Positions 8,087 to 15,870 of a stretch of 64,000 bases of DNA are shown here, one piece after another. This stretch comes from Pseudomonadota bacterium (GTDB lineage Bacteria > Desulfobacterota > Binatia > Binatales > Binataceae). The stretch lies in NCBI GenBank assembly GCA_021323945.1, contig JAJPKA010000002.1:471938-535937 (forward strand), given 5' to 3'. The notes under the pieces are model-generated. The model was not told the origin of the DNA. It did no database searches and saw only the letters and a list, made by a program, of their open reading frames with translations. The stretch's first letter is position 1; every line of letters begins with the position of its first letter. A program made the translations under genes and the position numbers.

Positions 8087-9598
8087 ATGCAAACGCTGTT
8101 GCAGGACGATCCGCATGATCAGCGGCTGCTTGCCAACTCACATCCGCCGGACTGGCGCAATCCACCGATTGCCAAGCGCTATAACCTGGCTGTAATCGGG
8201 GCCGGTACGGCGGGGCTCGTCTGTGCTGCTGCCGCGGCCGGATTGGGAGCCAAGGTGGCCTTAATCGAACGCGAGCTCATGGGTGGCGAGTGCCTCAACT
8301 CCGGCTGCGTACCATCGAAAGCTTTGTTGCGAGCGGCGCGGGCATATGGGGATGCGACTCGAGCCGCAGAATACGGACTCACCGCATCGTCCGGGGTCGG
8401 GATCGACTTCGCCACGGTGATGAAGCGGATGCGCCGAGTGCGAGCCGAACTTAGCGAGAAGGACGCCGCAAGCCGGCTGCGAAGTTTGGGAGTGGACCTG
8501 TTTTTCGGAGAGGGCCGTTTTGCCGGTCCCGACTCAATCGAACTCATGGGGCAGACCTTGCGCTTCAGCCGCGCCGTAATCGCGACCGGCAGCCTTTCTG
8601 CTTCTTTGCCCATTAAGGGTTTGACCGAAACCGGCTTTCTCACGAACGAGACCATTTTTTCGCTGAATACTCTACCCCGCCGGCTGCTCGTGGTAGGTGG
8701 CGGGCCGAACGGCTGCGAGTTAGCGCAGGCATTCAGCCGTTTCGGGTCACGGGTCACGCTGCTCGAAGCTGAACCTTCCATTCTCCCGCGAGAAGACGCG
8801 GATGCGGCGCAAATAATCAGAAAAGCCCTTCTGCGCGAGGGGATCAAAATCATTGAAAATTGCCGGATTCAACAAGTACGGCAGTCCGCAAACGAGCGAT
8901 TTGCCTGCGTGGCAGCAAACGGAATCTGTCGCGAGATCGCTTTTGACCAAATCTTTCTGGCGGTCGGTCGACTTCCCATGGTTGAGGGGCTGCGCCTGGA
9001 GGTGGCCGGCGTTCGCTATGACCGACTCAAGGGTGTGTTGACGGACGAGCGGCTGCGCACGAGTAATCCCCGCATCTTTGCGGCGGGCGACGTCTGCTCA
9101 GTCTCTAAGTTTACGCATCTGGCGGACGCGATGGCTAGAATCGTCGTCCGCAATGCGCTGTTTCGCGGCCGAGAAAAGCTGAGCGCTCTGACCATTCCCT
9201 CCTGCATTTATACTGATCCCGAGGTTGCCCACGTGGGACTCTATGAACATGAGGCGCTGGAACGTCGCATTCCTGTTGAGACTTTTTTTCAACCTTTGGC
9301 GGATGTTGACAGAGCGATAATTGATGGGGAGACAGAGGGCTTTTTGAAGATTCACGTCCGCCGCGGCACTGACCAGATCGTCGGTGCGACATTGGTTGCG
9401 AAGCACGCAGGAGAGACCATTTCAGAGCTGACGATGGCGATTGCTGCTCGAATAGGGCTCAAGGCAGTCGCCCGCATTATCCACGCGTACCCTACGCAGG
9501 CTGAAGCAATTCGCAAGGTTGCCGATAGCTACAACCGTTCACGCCTGACACCACGAGTTCGATGGCTACTTGGCAAGTGGTTCACATTGACTCGCTGA
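8087..9598 (+). CDS. Mercuric-reductase-like pyridine nucleotide-disulfide oxidoreductase
   Basis: A 503-residue flavoprotein of the glutathione reductase superfamily. In order: FAD site VIGAGTAG (about 37-44), redox-active pair GGECLNSGCVPSK, NAD(P) site VVGGGPNGCE, second FAD motif FAAGDV, and dimerisation domain with HAYPTQAE supplying the active-site His-Glu. It resembles MerA and YkgC-type proteins, but there is no N-terminal heavy-metal domain and no C-terminal Cys-Cys pair, so mercury reduction is unlikely. It is also not a standard dihydrolipoamide dehydrogenase by context, since no 2-oxoacid dehydrogenase genes are near. The ATG lacks a clear ribosome binding site. Confidence 0.82.
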   Translation: MQTLLQDDPHDQRLLANSHPPDWRNPPIAKRYNLAVIGAGTAGLVCAAAAAGLGAKVALIERELMGGECLNSGCVPSKALLRAARAYGDATRAAEYGLTASSGVGIDFATVMKRMRRVRAELSEKDAASRLRSLGVDLFFGEGRFAGPDSIELMGQTLRFSRAVIATGSLSASLPIKGLTETGFLTNETIFSLNTLPRRLLVVGGGPNGCELAQAFSRFGSRVTLLEAEPSILPREDADAAQIIRKALLREGIKIIENCRIQQVRQSANERFACVAANGICREIAFDQIFLAVGRLPMVEGLRLEVAGVRYDRLKGVLTDERLRTSNPRIFAAGDVCSVSKFTHLADAMARIVVRNALFRGREKLSALTIPSCIYTDPEVAHVGLYEHEALERRIPVETFFQPLADVDRAIIDGETEGFLKIHVRRGTDQIVGATLVAKHAGETISELTMAIAARIGLKAVARIIHAYPTQAEAIRKVADSYNRSRLTPRVRWLLGKWFTLTR

Positions 9599-9766
9599 TC
9601 TAAACTGTGCTGGAAAACTTCCGCCCACGACTTCCTCTCTTTCTGGTCTATCTCGCGCCCGGCGGCTTTGGACTGAGGCTACAGAACCGCGGCGTCGGTT
9701 TATCCCCAAAAGGCACCCCGGCATTTGCCGCCTGGCGTTAAATTGTGGCGGACGGGGCTTGGCGCG

Positions 9767-10546
9767 TCACGCGTTCCTGATGGTCAAACCCCCGTCAACA
9801 GGTATGACCGCGCCGGTTATATACGAAGCCGCAGGAAGGCAGAGGCTGAACGTGATGTGAGCCACCTCTTCGGGATAGCCGTATCGTCTCAATGCTGTGC
9901 GACGCCGCGCGAAGATTTGCTTGTGCTCCTCCGGAATTGACTCAGTCAACGCAGTGCGAATGGGTCCTGGGCATATACAGTTGACGGTGATTCCTTCGGG
10001 TCCGAGATCGACTGCCAGAGCCCGCGTCAAGCCGATTACACCGGTCTTCGCCACCACGTAAGGGGCGTTTCCCGGCGTTGCGCCGAGACCCTCGGTGGAC
10101 GCAATATTGACAATCCTTGCGGCATCAGATTTGCGCAGAAACGGCAGCGCAGCTCGAATCAGGACTTGGTGCGCAGTGAGCAGTCCGGCGAGAGCACGTT
10201 CCCACGTCGCGTCAAAGCGTTCATCGTCGAGCGGACGAAAAGCCCCGAACCCGGCGTTATTCACAATGATATCGAGGCGGCCGAAGTGCTCGGCCACGTC
10301 CGCTACGACGCGCCTGACTTCGCTGGTATCGAAGACGTCCAGATGCCATCCGTGGGCGTTTCCTCCCGCTGCCCGAATTTCCGCGACCACGGTCTCGATT
10401 CCCGTTCGATTAACATCTGTTACGGCTACAGCAGCACCCTCCTGGGCAAACAGATGAGCGGTCGCGCGCCCCATTCCGCTTCCAGCACCCGTGATTAGGA
10501 CGGCCCGACCTTTAACTGAGCGCTCAAGTTTTCGAATCGGTTCCAA
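9767..10546 (-). CDS. Short-chain dehydrogenase/reductase, FabG-like
   Basis: A 259-residue classical SDR with TGAGSGMG, D of TDVN, NNAGFG, catalytic Ser in NIAST, Tyr and Lys in YVVAK, PGPIRT and the C-terminal PVDGGLT. Reduces a ketone or oxidises an alcohol with NAD(P); substrate not predictable. The start is TTG 10546, supported by GAGGAG eight bases upstream on the minus strand. It follows the MFS gene by 58 bases on the same strand, so the pair may be one transcript. Confidence 0.88.
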   Translation of the reverse strand: MEPIRKLERSVKGRAVLITGAGSGMGRATAHLFAQEGAAVAVTDVNRTGIETVVAEIRAAGGNAHGWHLDVFDTSEVRRVVADVAEHFGRLDIIVNNAGFGAFRPLDDERFDATWERALAGLLTAHQVLIRAALPFLRKSDAARIVNIASTEGLGATPGNAPYVVAKTGVIGLTRALAVDLGPEGITVNCICPGPIRTALTESIPEEHKQIFARRRTALRRYGYPEEVAHITFSLCLPAASYITGAVIPVDGGLTIRNA

Positions 10547-10604
10547 GTTAAGACTCCTCGGTCCAGCATACGCATAAAGTCGACCGGTCGAAACCAGGTT
10601 GATC

Positions 10605-11900
10605 TTACGAAGGTCGCGGCCTCACCTGCTCGAGTGAAACGGCAGAACGCGGCGCCACGCAGAGCAATGAGGCGACCGCACCTATAACGCAGATCGTGCC
10701 ACAGAGCTCATAACCAGCTGTGTAACTGCCGGTTAGATCGGTCACCCAGCCGACAATTTGCGGACCAATGAAAAGCCCGAAAGTCAGAGCAAAGCCAAGC
10801 CATCCGAACAAGGTACCGAAGCGCCTCAGGCCGAGCGTTTCGGCGGTAACCAACGGACCCAGTGCAACCGGCGAAGCGCCTGCGATGCCGACGATGACAA
10901 GCCAAAGCACCAGGATTGACGGCCGCACCGCGTTCAGCAAAAGCGGTACCGAAAGCGCTATCATGGCGAAACCGAGTGCGAGCGCATTTTTGCCTCCAAT
11001 GCGATCGCCCAAGGCACCCATCGCAACTTTGCCGACCGCTGCCATTCCCAATACCGTACTTACAACCAACGTCGCGGCGCGCAGGCTATAATGCAAGCCT
11101 TCGAGGAAAGCAACGAGATGATGGAAGGTGCCGCCCGCGGCTAATCCAAACGAGAGCTCGGCCAGTGCCAACATCCAGAAGGCGCGGGTTCTTAACGCCT
11201 CTCCAATTTCACAGCCAGGCAACTCGTCCCCTTGCGAGCTCACGGATTGCGAACCCGTGTCAGCTGGCCGGGTGCGCACCACCAACAGTAGCAACGGGAC
11301 CACGAGCAGCAGTGCTGGAGCTGCTATTAAGAGGTATCCCGTCCGCCAACCGTACGCCGCGATCACGCTTCCAACTAGAAAAGTCATGGCCATTCCGCCC
11401 GACTCCATGCCGAAGGTGACTAGGCCGAGCGCCATCCCGCGGCGGTCGGGAAACCAATTTACGATGACGAGAGAGGCCGCGAGCCAGGTCGAGGCGCCGA
11501 GCCCGATTCCCAGCAGCACAACCGATATCAACAGCATCGCAAATCCGTGGGAATTGGCAGCGCCGAGCATGCCCAGAACCGCAATCAGGGCGCCGGTTCC
11601 CATTACCCAGCGCGCCTCCGCTCGGTCCAGCAGCCAGCCGGCAATCGGAGCCGAGACTCCCACTGCCAACGACAATGCACCAATAAGCGAACCGACTCGT
11701 GCGTGGCTCCAACCAAAAGCCTTCAACAGCGCGGCAAGAAAAATTGGACCAGTGTTATAGCCGCCACCCCAGAGAAAGAACAAGGCGACGAACAGACTTG
11801 CGGCTACTGCCCGCGCCTGGCGTTGTTGAACACCATGAAGTCGGAGCGGCTTAACCTCCCTAACCGCCTCCGGCTCCGTCTTGCTGGAAACTTCGGCCAT
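10605..11900 (-). CDS. MFS transporter, OFA/monocarboxylate-porter-like
   Basis: A 431-residue inner-membrane permease with 12 predicted membrane segments and a central polar loop near 210-230. The half-motif GWLLDRAEARWVMG and the later GALGDRIGGKNALALG are the paired MFS loop-2/loop-8 signatures. Sequence style (FLWGGGYNTGPIF at the start, FTERGMALG-like PDRRGMALGL) matches oxalate/formate and monocarboxylate porters. Likely imports a small organic acid used with the SDR downstream; that link is inference. GGAG lies nine bases before the ATG. Confidence 0.85.
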   Translation of the reverse strand: MAEVSSKTEPEAVREVKPLRLHGVQQRQARAVAASLFVALFFLWGGGYNTGPIFLAALLKAFGWSHARVGSLIGALSLAVGVSAPIAGWLLDRAEARWVMGTGALIAVLGMLGAANSHGFAMLLISVVLLGIGLGASTWLAASLVIVNWFPDRRGMALGLVTFGMESGGMAMTFLVGSVIAAYGWRTGYLLIAAPALLLVVPLLLLVVRTRPADTGSQSVSSQGDELPGCEIGEALRTRAFWMLALAELSFGLAAGGTFHHLVAFLEGLHYSLRAATLVVSTVLGMAAVGKVAMGALGDRIGGKNALALGFAMIALSVPLLLNAVRPSILVLWLVIVGIAGASPVALGPLVTAETLGLRRFGTLFGWLGFALTFGLFIGPQIVGWVTDLTGSYTAGYELCGTICVIGAVASLLCVAPRSAVSLEQVRPRPS

Positions 11901-12398
11901 ATGAATTGGCTCCTGGATTGGTACAGGGAGGCATTGCGCCTCTTTTTGCTGGGTCGTCAGCTGCTATGCGTAAATTCGCCCATAGAAGTTTTCTTCGGCG
12001 CTGGCAAGACCTGGTCCGGAGTGACGTGCGGAGCTTGATCATGAACTTTTACCCGCCAAACGTCAAAGCGCGTCTTTACAAAGACCGCCAGCAGATTTTC
12101 CCTTAGTTAGCTGGCGCCAGCCGGACCGATAGTGTCCGTCTAGTGTCCGTCGAATCTGTCTGATGTTGACGATGCAGTATGGTCAAGCGCAGTCTCTTTC
12201 GGCGGCGTCGGCGTGCCAGAACCGGAGAGGTCATTGAAGGCGCTTGTCTCTGACCGATCGAGGAGCAAACAAGGCCGTCGCTGATTCGAAAAGCGAATGC
12301 TGCAGAAGGTACGGATTAGCAGAGCCTGTGGCTCAATGATCGAGGATGACGTTTAACGCGAAGCCATGCAGGCTTTTTGAAGCTAGGAGGCCCGAGCA
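11901..12398. other. Intergenic region
   Basis: 498 bases between the divergent MFS and epimerase genes. It contains a perfect tandem 11-mer (12130-12151) and the epimerase ribosome binding site (12384-12390). No protein-like frame, tRNA or terminator was recognised. Confidence 0.5.
12130..12151. repeat. Tandem 11-bp direct repeat
   Basis: TAGTGTCCGTC occurs twice head to tail with no spacer (12130-12140 and 12141-12151), in the gap between divergent genes. Could be an operator half-site pair or slippage; only two copies. Confidence 0.6.
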
Positions 12399-13388
12399 AT
12401 GGCAATTATGATCACTGGCGGGACGGGGTTTCTGGGCTCTTATTTGACCCGCTATCTGGTTCTTGAAAAGGGCATTTCAGGAAAAAATTTGGTCCTTTTC
12501 GACCGCTATCCCAACCGCGACAGGATAGGGGAAGTGGCAAATGATGTGGTGATGTTGACTGGCGACATCACAGAGCCATCGGAAATCGCCGCGGCTATGA
12601 AGGCCTACGAGATTGACCAAATCTTTCATCTGGCGGCAATTCTCGGCGAGCCTGCCCCCGCCCAGGTCGTTTCATTCATGCGAGTGATGTGCGACGGCAC
12701 CCTCAATGTCTTTGAAGCCGCACGTATTTTTGGGGTAAAGCGGGTGGTTTACGCCAGCTCGGTTGCGGTTTACGGTCGGGCGAGCTTTCGGGGCAAAAAA
12801 ATCACAGATGAACTTGACGAAGATGATCCGCCGGCACCCACCACTTTCTATGGCATGTGCAAACTATATGCGGAAAATCTTGCAGCGCTGTATAGTCGCC
12901 GTTTTGGCCTGGAGACAGTAGGATTGCGCCCGACCTCAGTATTCGGACTCGGCCGCGGGGCGCGCGGCTCCTATGCCAGCGGATTGTTACCACCTCAGGA
13001 TGTCCATTACATGGTGCTTCCCGAATTGGCCGCCCTAGGTCAGCCGGTTGAAATGCCACCTGACGATACGGAATCGGATTGGATTTATGCCGCCGACGCG
13101 GCTGAAGCGTGGTATCGAGCGATGACAACTCCCAACCCACCACGAAGAGTCTACAACTTGGCAGCCGAACGGCGACGAATGGCAGACATCACTGATCATT
13201 TGCGGAAACTGCTGCCTGATGCCCACATCACGGTGTCGGAAAGACGCGTTCAAACGACGCCCAATATGAACACGACCAACTTGAGACGAGACCTGGGATT
13301 TAAGCCTCGCTACTCCGTGGAAACCGGCATGATCGACTATCTCAACATGGTTCGCAAGTCCGCTGGCCTGCCCCCGGTAAGTGAGTAA
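12399..13388 (+). CDS. NAD-dependent epimerase/dehydratase (extended SDR)
   Basis: A 329-residue extended SDR. GGTGFLG (7-13) binds NAD, D of VLFD follows strand 2, HLAA is present, then the catalytic Ser of ASSVAVYG and the Tyr-Lys pair in YGMCK. The C-terminal substrate-domain end DLGFKPRYSVETGM is typical. Relatives act on nucleotide sugars (UDP-glucose 4-epimerase type) or other hydroxy-carbonyl substrates; no sugar gene is adjacent. A strong TAGGAGG (12384-12390) sits eight bases before ATG 12399. A large inverted-repeat structure begins ten bases after its stop. Confidence 0.87.
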   Translation: MAIMITGGTGFLGSYLTRYLVLEKGISGKNLVLFDRYPNRDRIGEVANDVVMLTGDITEPSEIAAAMKAYEIDQIFHLAAILGEPAPAQVVSFMRVMCDGTLNVFEAARIFGVKRVVYASSVAVYGRASFRGKKITDELDEDDPPAPTTFYGMCKLYAENLAALYSRRFGLETVGLRPTSVFGLGRGARGSYASGLLPPQDVHYMVLPELAALGQPVEMPPDDTESDWIYAADAAEAWYRAMTTPNPPRRVYNLAAERRRMADITDHLRKLLPDAHITVSERRVQTTPNMNTTNLRRDLGFKPRYSVETGMIDYLNMVRKSAGLPPVSE

Positions 13389-13397
13389 GGGTTTGGC

Positions 13398-13542
13398 AAA
13401 AGACCAGTCGAGCGTCGGAACCCAGGGCGATTCAAGGAATCGTTACTGATGATCGGGAGAGTGACCGAGCGGTTGTGGCACCAGGCCCAAGCGGATCTGG
13501 TGCAATCAGTCGCTATCTTGGCTACCATGGACTGGTCTTTTT
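13398..13542 (+). ncRNA. Candidate structured RNA closed by a 12-bp helix and ending in a U-tract
   Basis: AAAAGACCAGTC (13398-13409) is perfectly complementary to GACTGGTCTTTT (13530-13541). Inside are nested perfect helices: CGATTC/GAATCG (13428-13433 with 13437-13442), ACTGAT/ATCAGT (13445-13450 with 13505-13510) enclosing TCGG/CCGA (13453-13456 with 13465-13468) and GCACCAG/CTGGTGC (13478-13484 with 13497-13503). The 3' arm ends in CTTTTT like an intrinsic terminator. It starts ten bases after the epimerase stop, so it may be an elaborate terminator, a small RNA, or a short inverted-repeat element. No known RNA family was recognised. Confidence 0.25.
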
Positions 13543-13777
13543 AGCCCTTGAATGATCTCTCTGGTTGTGGGCTGCGCGGAGGATCTCGATACAGTTCGCG
13601 AATCCGGCTTGCAGTACGGGCCCGATCTACTGAGCAGTGCCGCTTGTTCGATGCCGATTAAATACCTTTCGCTGGTTCAGGCAATAGCTCTTTTCGTGGG
13701 ACGAAGGTGTTGGCAGGCGGCTGTTGTTTTCGATGGGACGGGAAACCTCGCCAATCTAACGGGAGCAGGGAAGTGCC

Positions 13778-14926
13778 ATGAGTGAACAGATTGTTCCTTT
13801 TCGAATCGCGGCCACAGATGAACAATTAGACGATCTAAAGCGCCGCTTACGGAATACGCGATGGCCGGAGCGTGAATGTGTTGACGATTGGTCGCAGGGC
13901 CTGCCGCTGGCCTACGCTCGAGAGGTCGTAGCCTACTGGTTGGAAAAATACGACTGGCGGGCGCGTGAAGCCCTTCTCAATCGATTCCCGCAGTTTAAGA
14001 CGCAAATTGACGGACTCGGCATTCACTTTATTCATGTTCGGTCTCCGTACCCCGAGGCCACTCCCTTGGTGATGACCCACGGATGGCCAGGTTCTATTGT
14101 CGAGTTCCACAAGGTCATCGAGCCTCTCACCAACCCTGTGCTGCATGGCGGGGAGGCCGTAGATGCATTCCATCTCGTGTGCCCTTCACTTCCAGGCTAT
14201 GGCTTCTCAGATAAGCCGACCCGAACCGGATGGAAGGTTCAGCGCATCGCGAAAGCCTGGGCCCAATTGATGGCTCGCCTAGGCTACAAGCGCTATGCCG
14301 CCCAGGGTGGCGACTGGGGTGCGGTGGTGACTATGTGTCTGGGCATCCAAGACTCCAGCAACTGCCTTGGGGTCCACGTCAATATGCCGATTGCACCGCC
14401 CGATCCGTCGGCTCCGGATCTGACTGAGCAAGAGAAGTCTGCTCTCGCCAGCATTAAGTATTACGACGACTGGGACTCCGGCTATTCGAAGCAACAGAGT
14501 ACCAGGCCACAGACGCTCGGCTACGCTCTTTGTGATTCGCCGGTCGGCCAGATGGCATGGATCCTCGAGAAGTTCTGGTCGTGGACAGATTGTAATGGGC
14601 ACCCAGAGAACGTGCTTACGCGTGATGAGTTGCTTGATAACGTGATGCTGTATTGGTTAACGGGAACTGCGGCGTCTTCAGCTCGGCTGTACTGGGAAAG
14701 TTTCCGACGAATTCCAACTGAACCAGTGACAGTACCGGCCGGCTGCTCGATTTTCCCCAAGGAAATCTTTCGCACCTCGCGCCGCTGGGCTGAGAAGAGG
14801 TTTCCAAAACTGGTCTATTTCAACGAACTAGAGAAGGGCGGGCACTTCGCTGCATTCGAACAACCCGAGACATTTGTGCGCGAGATACGCAATTGCTTCC
14901 GGAAAATTGGACAAATGGGGCGATGA
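13778..14926 (+). CDS. Epoxide hydrolase, microsomal type
   Basis: A 382-residue alpha/beta hydrolase with the N-terminal EHN lid (residues 1-100, starting IVPFRIAATDEQL and containing RWPE). HGWPG at 101-105 forms the oxyanion hole, Asp179 in GGDWG is the nucleophile, and GGHFAAFEQPE carries the catalytic His. It adds water to epoxides in the cytosol, giving vicinal diols; the family also includes juvenile-hormone and limonene-type enzymes. AGGGA lies about eight bases before the ATG. The 13543-13777 leader has no convincing gene. Confidence 0.93.
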   Translation: MSEQIVPFRIAATDEQLDDLKRRLRNTRWPERECVDDWSQGLPLAYAREVVAYWLEKYDWRAREALLNRFPQFKTQIDGLGIHFIHVRSPYPEATPLVMTHGWPGSIVEFHKVIEPLTNPVLHGGEAVDAFHLVCPSLPGYGFSDKPTRTGWKVQRIAKAWAQLMARLGYKRYAAQGGDWGAVVTMCLGIQDSSNCLGVHVNMPIAPPDPSAPDLTEQEKSALASIKYYDDWDSGYSKQQSTRPQTLGYALCDSPVGQMAWILEKFWSWTDCNGHPENVLTRDELLDNVMLYWLTGTAASSARLYWESFRRIPTEPVTVPAGCSIFPKEIFRTSRRWAEKRFPKLVYFNELEKGGHFAAFEQPETFVREIRNCFRKIGQMGR

Positions 14927-15255
14927 ACGCGCGAATACTCATCCTCGTCACATTGCGTTCAGCCCGTACGAATCTGAGTCTCTCGACCTGACGCCTTCGT
15001 GGTGTTGAAGTTGACGACCGGCCTTCTTGCTTAGTCTCGTTCGTTCATTGAAGGCCGCCAACGCGGTGGTCTTCGGACAGTCTGCATAATCGATAAGGTT
15101 ATGCGGATTAACTCGGCCGTATTCTCCTTCGAGGATCGCGATGATAGTATTTATAGATGCACTTCCGGCAGCAGTGGCTGTTGTTGATCCGGGCAACGGC
15201 AGCCACGTGAGCGCGAATGCAGGCTACTGATATCCTCCTGGTCAAAGGAATAGTT
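14927..15255. other. Intergenic region
   Basis: 329 bases. An 82-codon minus-strand frame (14948-15196) reads partly protein-like (EYGRVNPHNLIDYADC) but has no ribosome binding site and no recognised relative; I do not call it. The right end carries AAAGGAA for the next small gene. Confidence 0.4.
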
Positions 15256-15399
15256 ATGGGTGGGCAGAGACAGTCATCGTCCATACGACAACAGCGCGAG
15301 ATGTCACGTAAACTAAAGGCAGCCGAAAAGCGAGCCAAGCGCCAAAGTCGCACAAGCGAGAAGTCTAAAGCTGGAACTGAAGGTTCGAGCCAGCGCTAA
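15256..15399 (+). CDS. Small highly basic protein of unknown function
   Basis: A 47-residue frame starting MGGQRQSSSIRQQ and very rich in Lys, Arg, Ser and Gln (RKLKAAEKRAKRQ in the middle). AAAGGAA (15244-15250) is well placed, six bases before the ATG. Composition suggests a nucleic-acid-binding or disordered protein, with a short helical amphipathic stretch. No domain recognised. It stands alone in a gene-poor stretch, so it could be a chance frame; the ribosome binding site and strong charge bias are the only support. Confidence 0.4.
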   Translation: MGGQRQSSSIRQQREMSRKLKAAEKRAKRQSRTSEKSKAGTEGSSQR

Positions 15400-15870
15400 G
15401 CTGAACCGGGCTCGTTTTAGCGATCCGACCTGCCACAACCTGTTCCAGTGATCGGTAGAGGCTTGCACATTTGGAGTGTGGCTTGACAGCCGATTGAGGC
15501 TCGAGCGCTAACGCGCGATGAGTGGTCACGACGACCAAATCACGTCAGTAGTAACAGCGTTTGAGCAAAAAGCTCGCAACCTGGACATAAGAGTGATCGA
15601 AGTAGGCCGGCCGTGTTCACTTTTCTTTGGGATTGAGTTCGAGCAGCATCCTATAGGGGCGCCGTTGATGAAGGTTTTCGGATCTTTGGTGAGGCCTTAG
15701 CTTCTCGAAGTTCGACCCTCGAATGAGGGATAGTCGCACGCCGGTGAGGGCCCATATTCACGCATCGGCAGAGGGCTGCCGGCAACAGGTCAGCAGGGCT
15801 GCGGTGCCAAATTTAAAGCTGCTTTTGGCAACACCAGAGATCGTAAAAGCAAGCGGGAGACTCTGAGGAG
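15400..15870. other. Intergenic region
   Basis: 471 bases. A 60-codon plus-strand frame (15518-15700) lacks a ribosome binding site and recognisable domain. A short palindrome CCCTCGAATGAGGG occurs near 15717. No tRNA, mobile element or terminator with T-tract was seen. Confidence 0.45.

Noticed and set aside
13552..13785. 77-codon plus-strand frame ahead of the epoxide hydrolase
   Set aside because: No ribosome binding site, unusual composition and overlap with the start of a clear gene.
14948..15196. 82-codon minus-strand frame
   Set aside because: Parts look protein-like but there is no ribosome binding site, no domain and no neighbour support.
6863..15732. Shared palindrome ACCCTCGAATGAGGG near 6863 and 15717 as a dispersed repeat
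   Set aside because: A 15-base match is expected about once by chance in 64 kb, and one copy lies within coding sequence.
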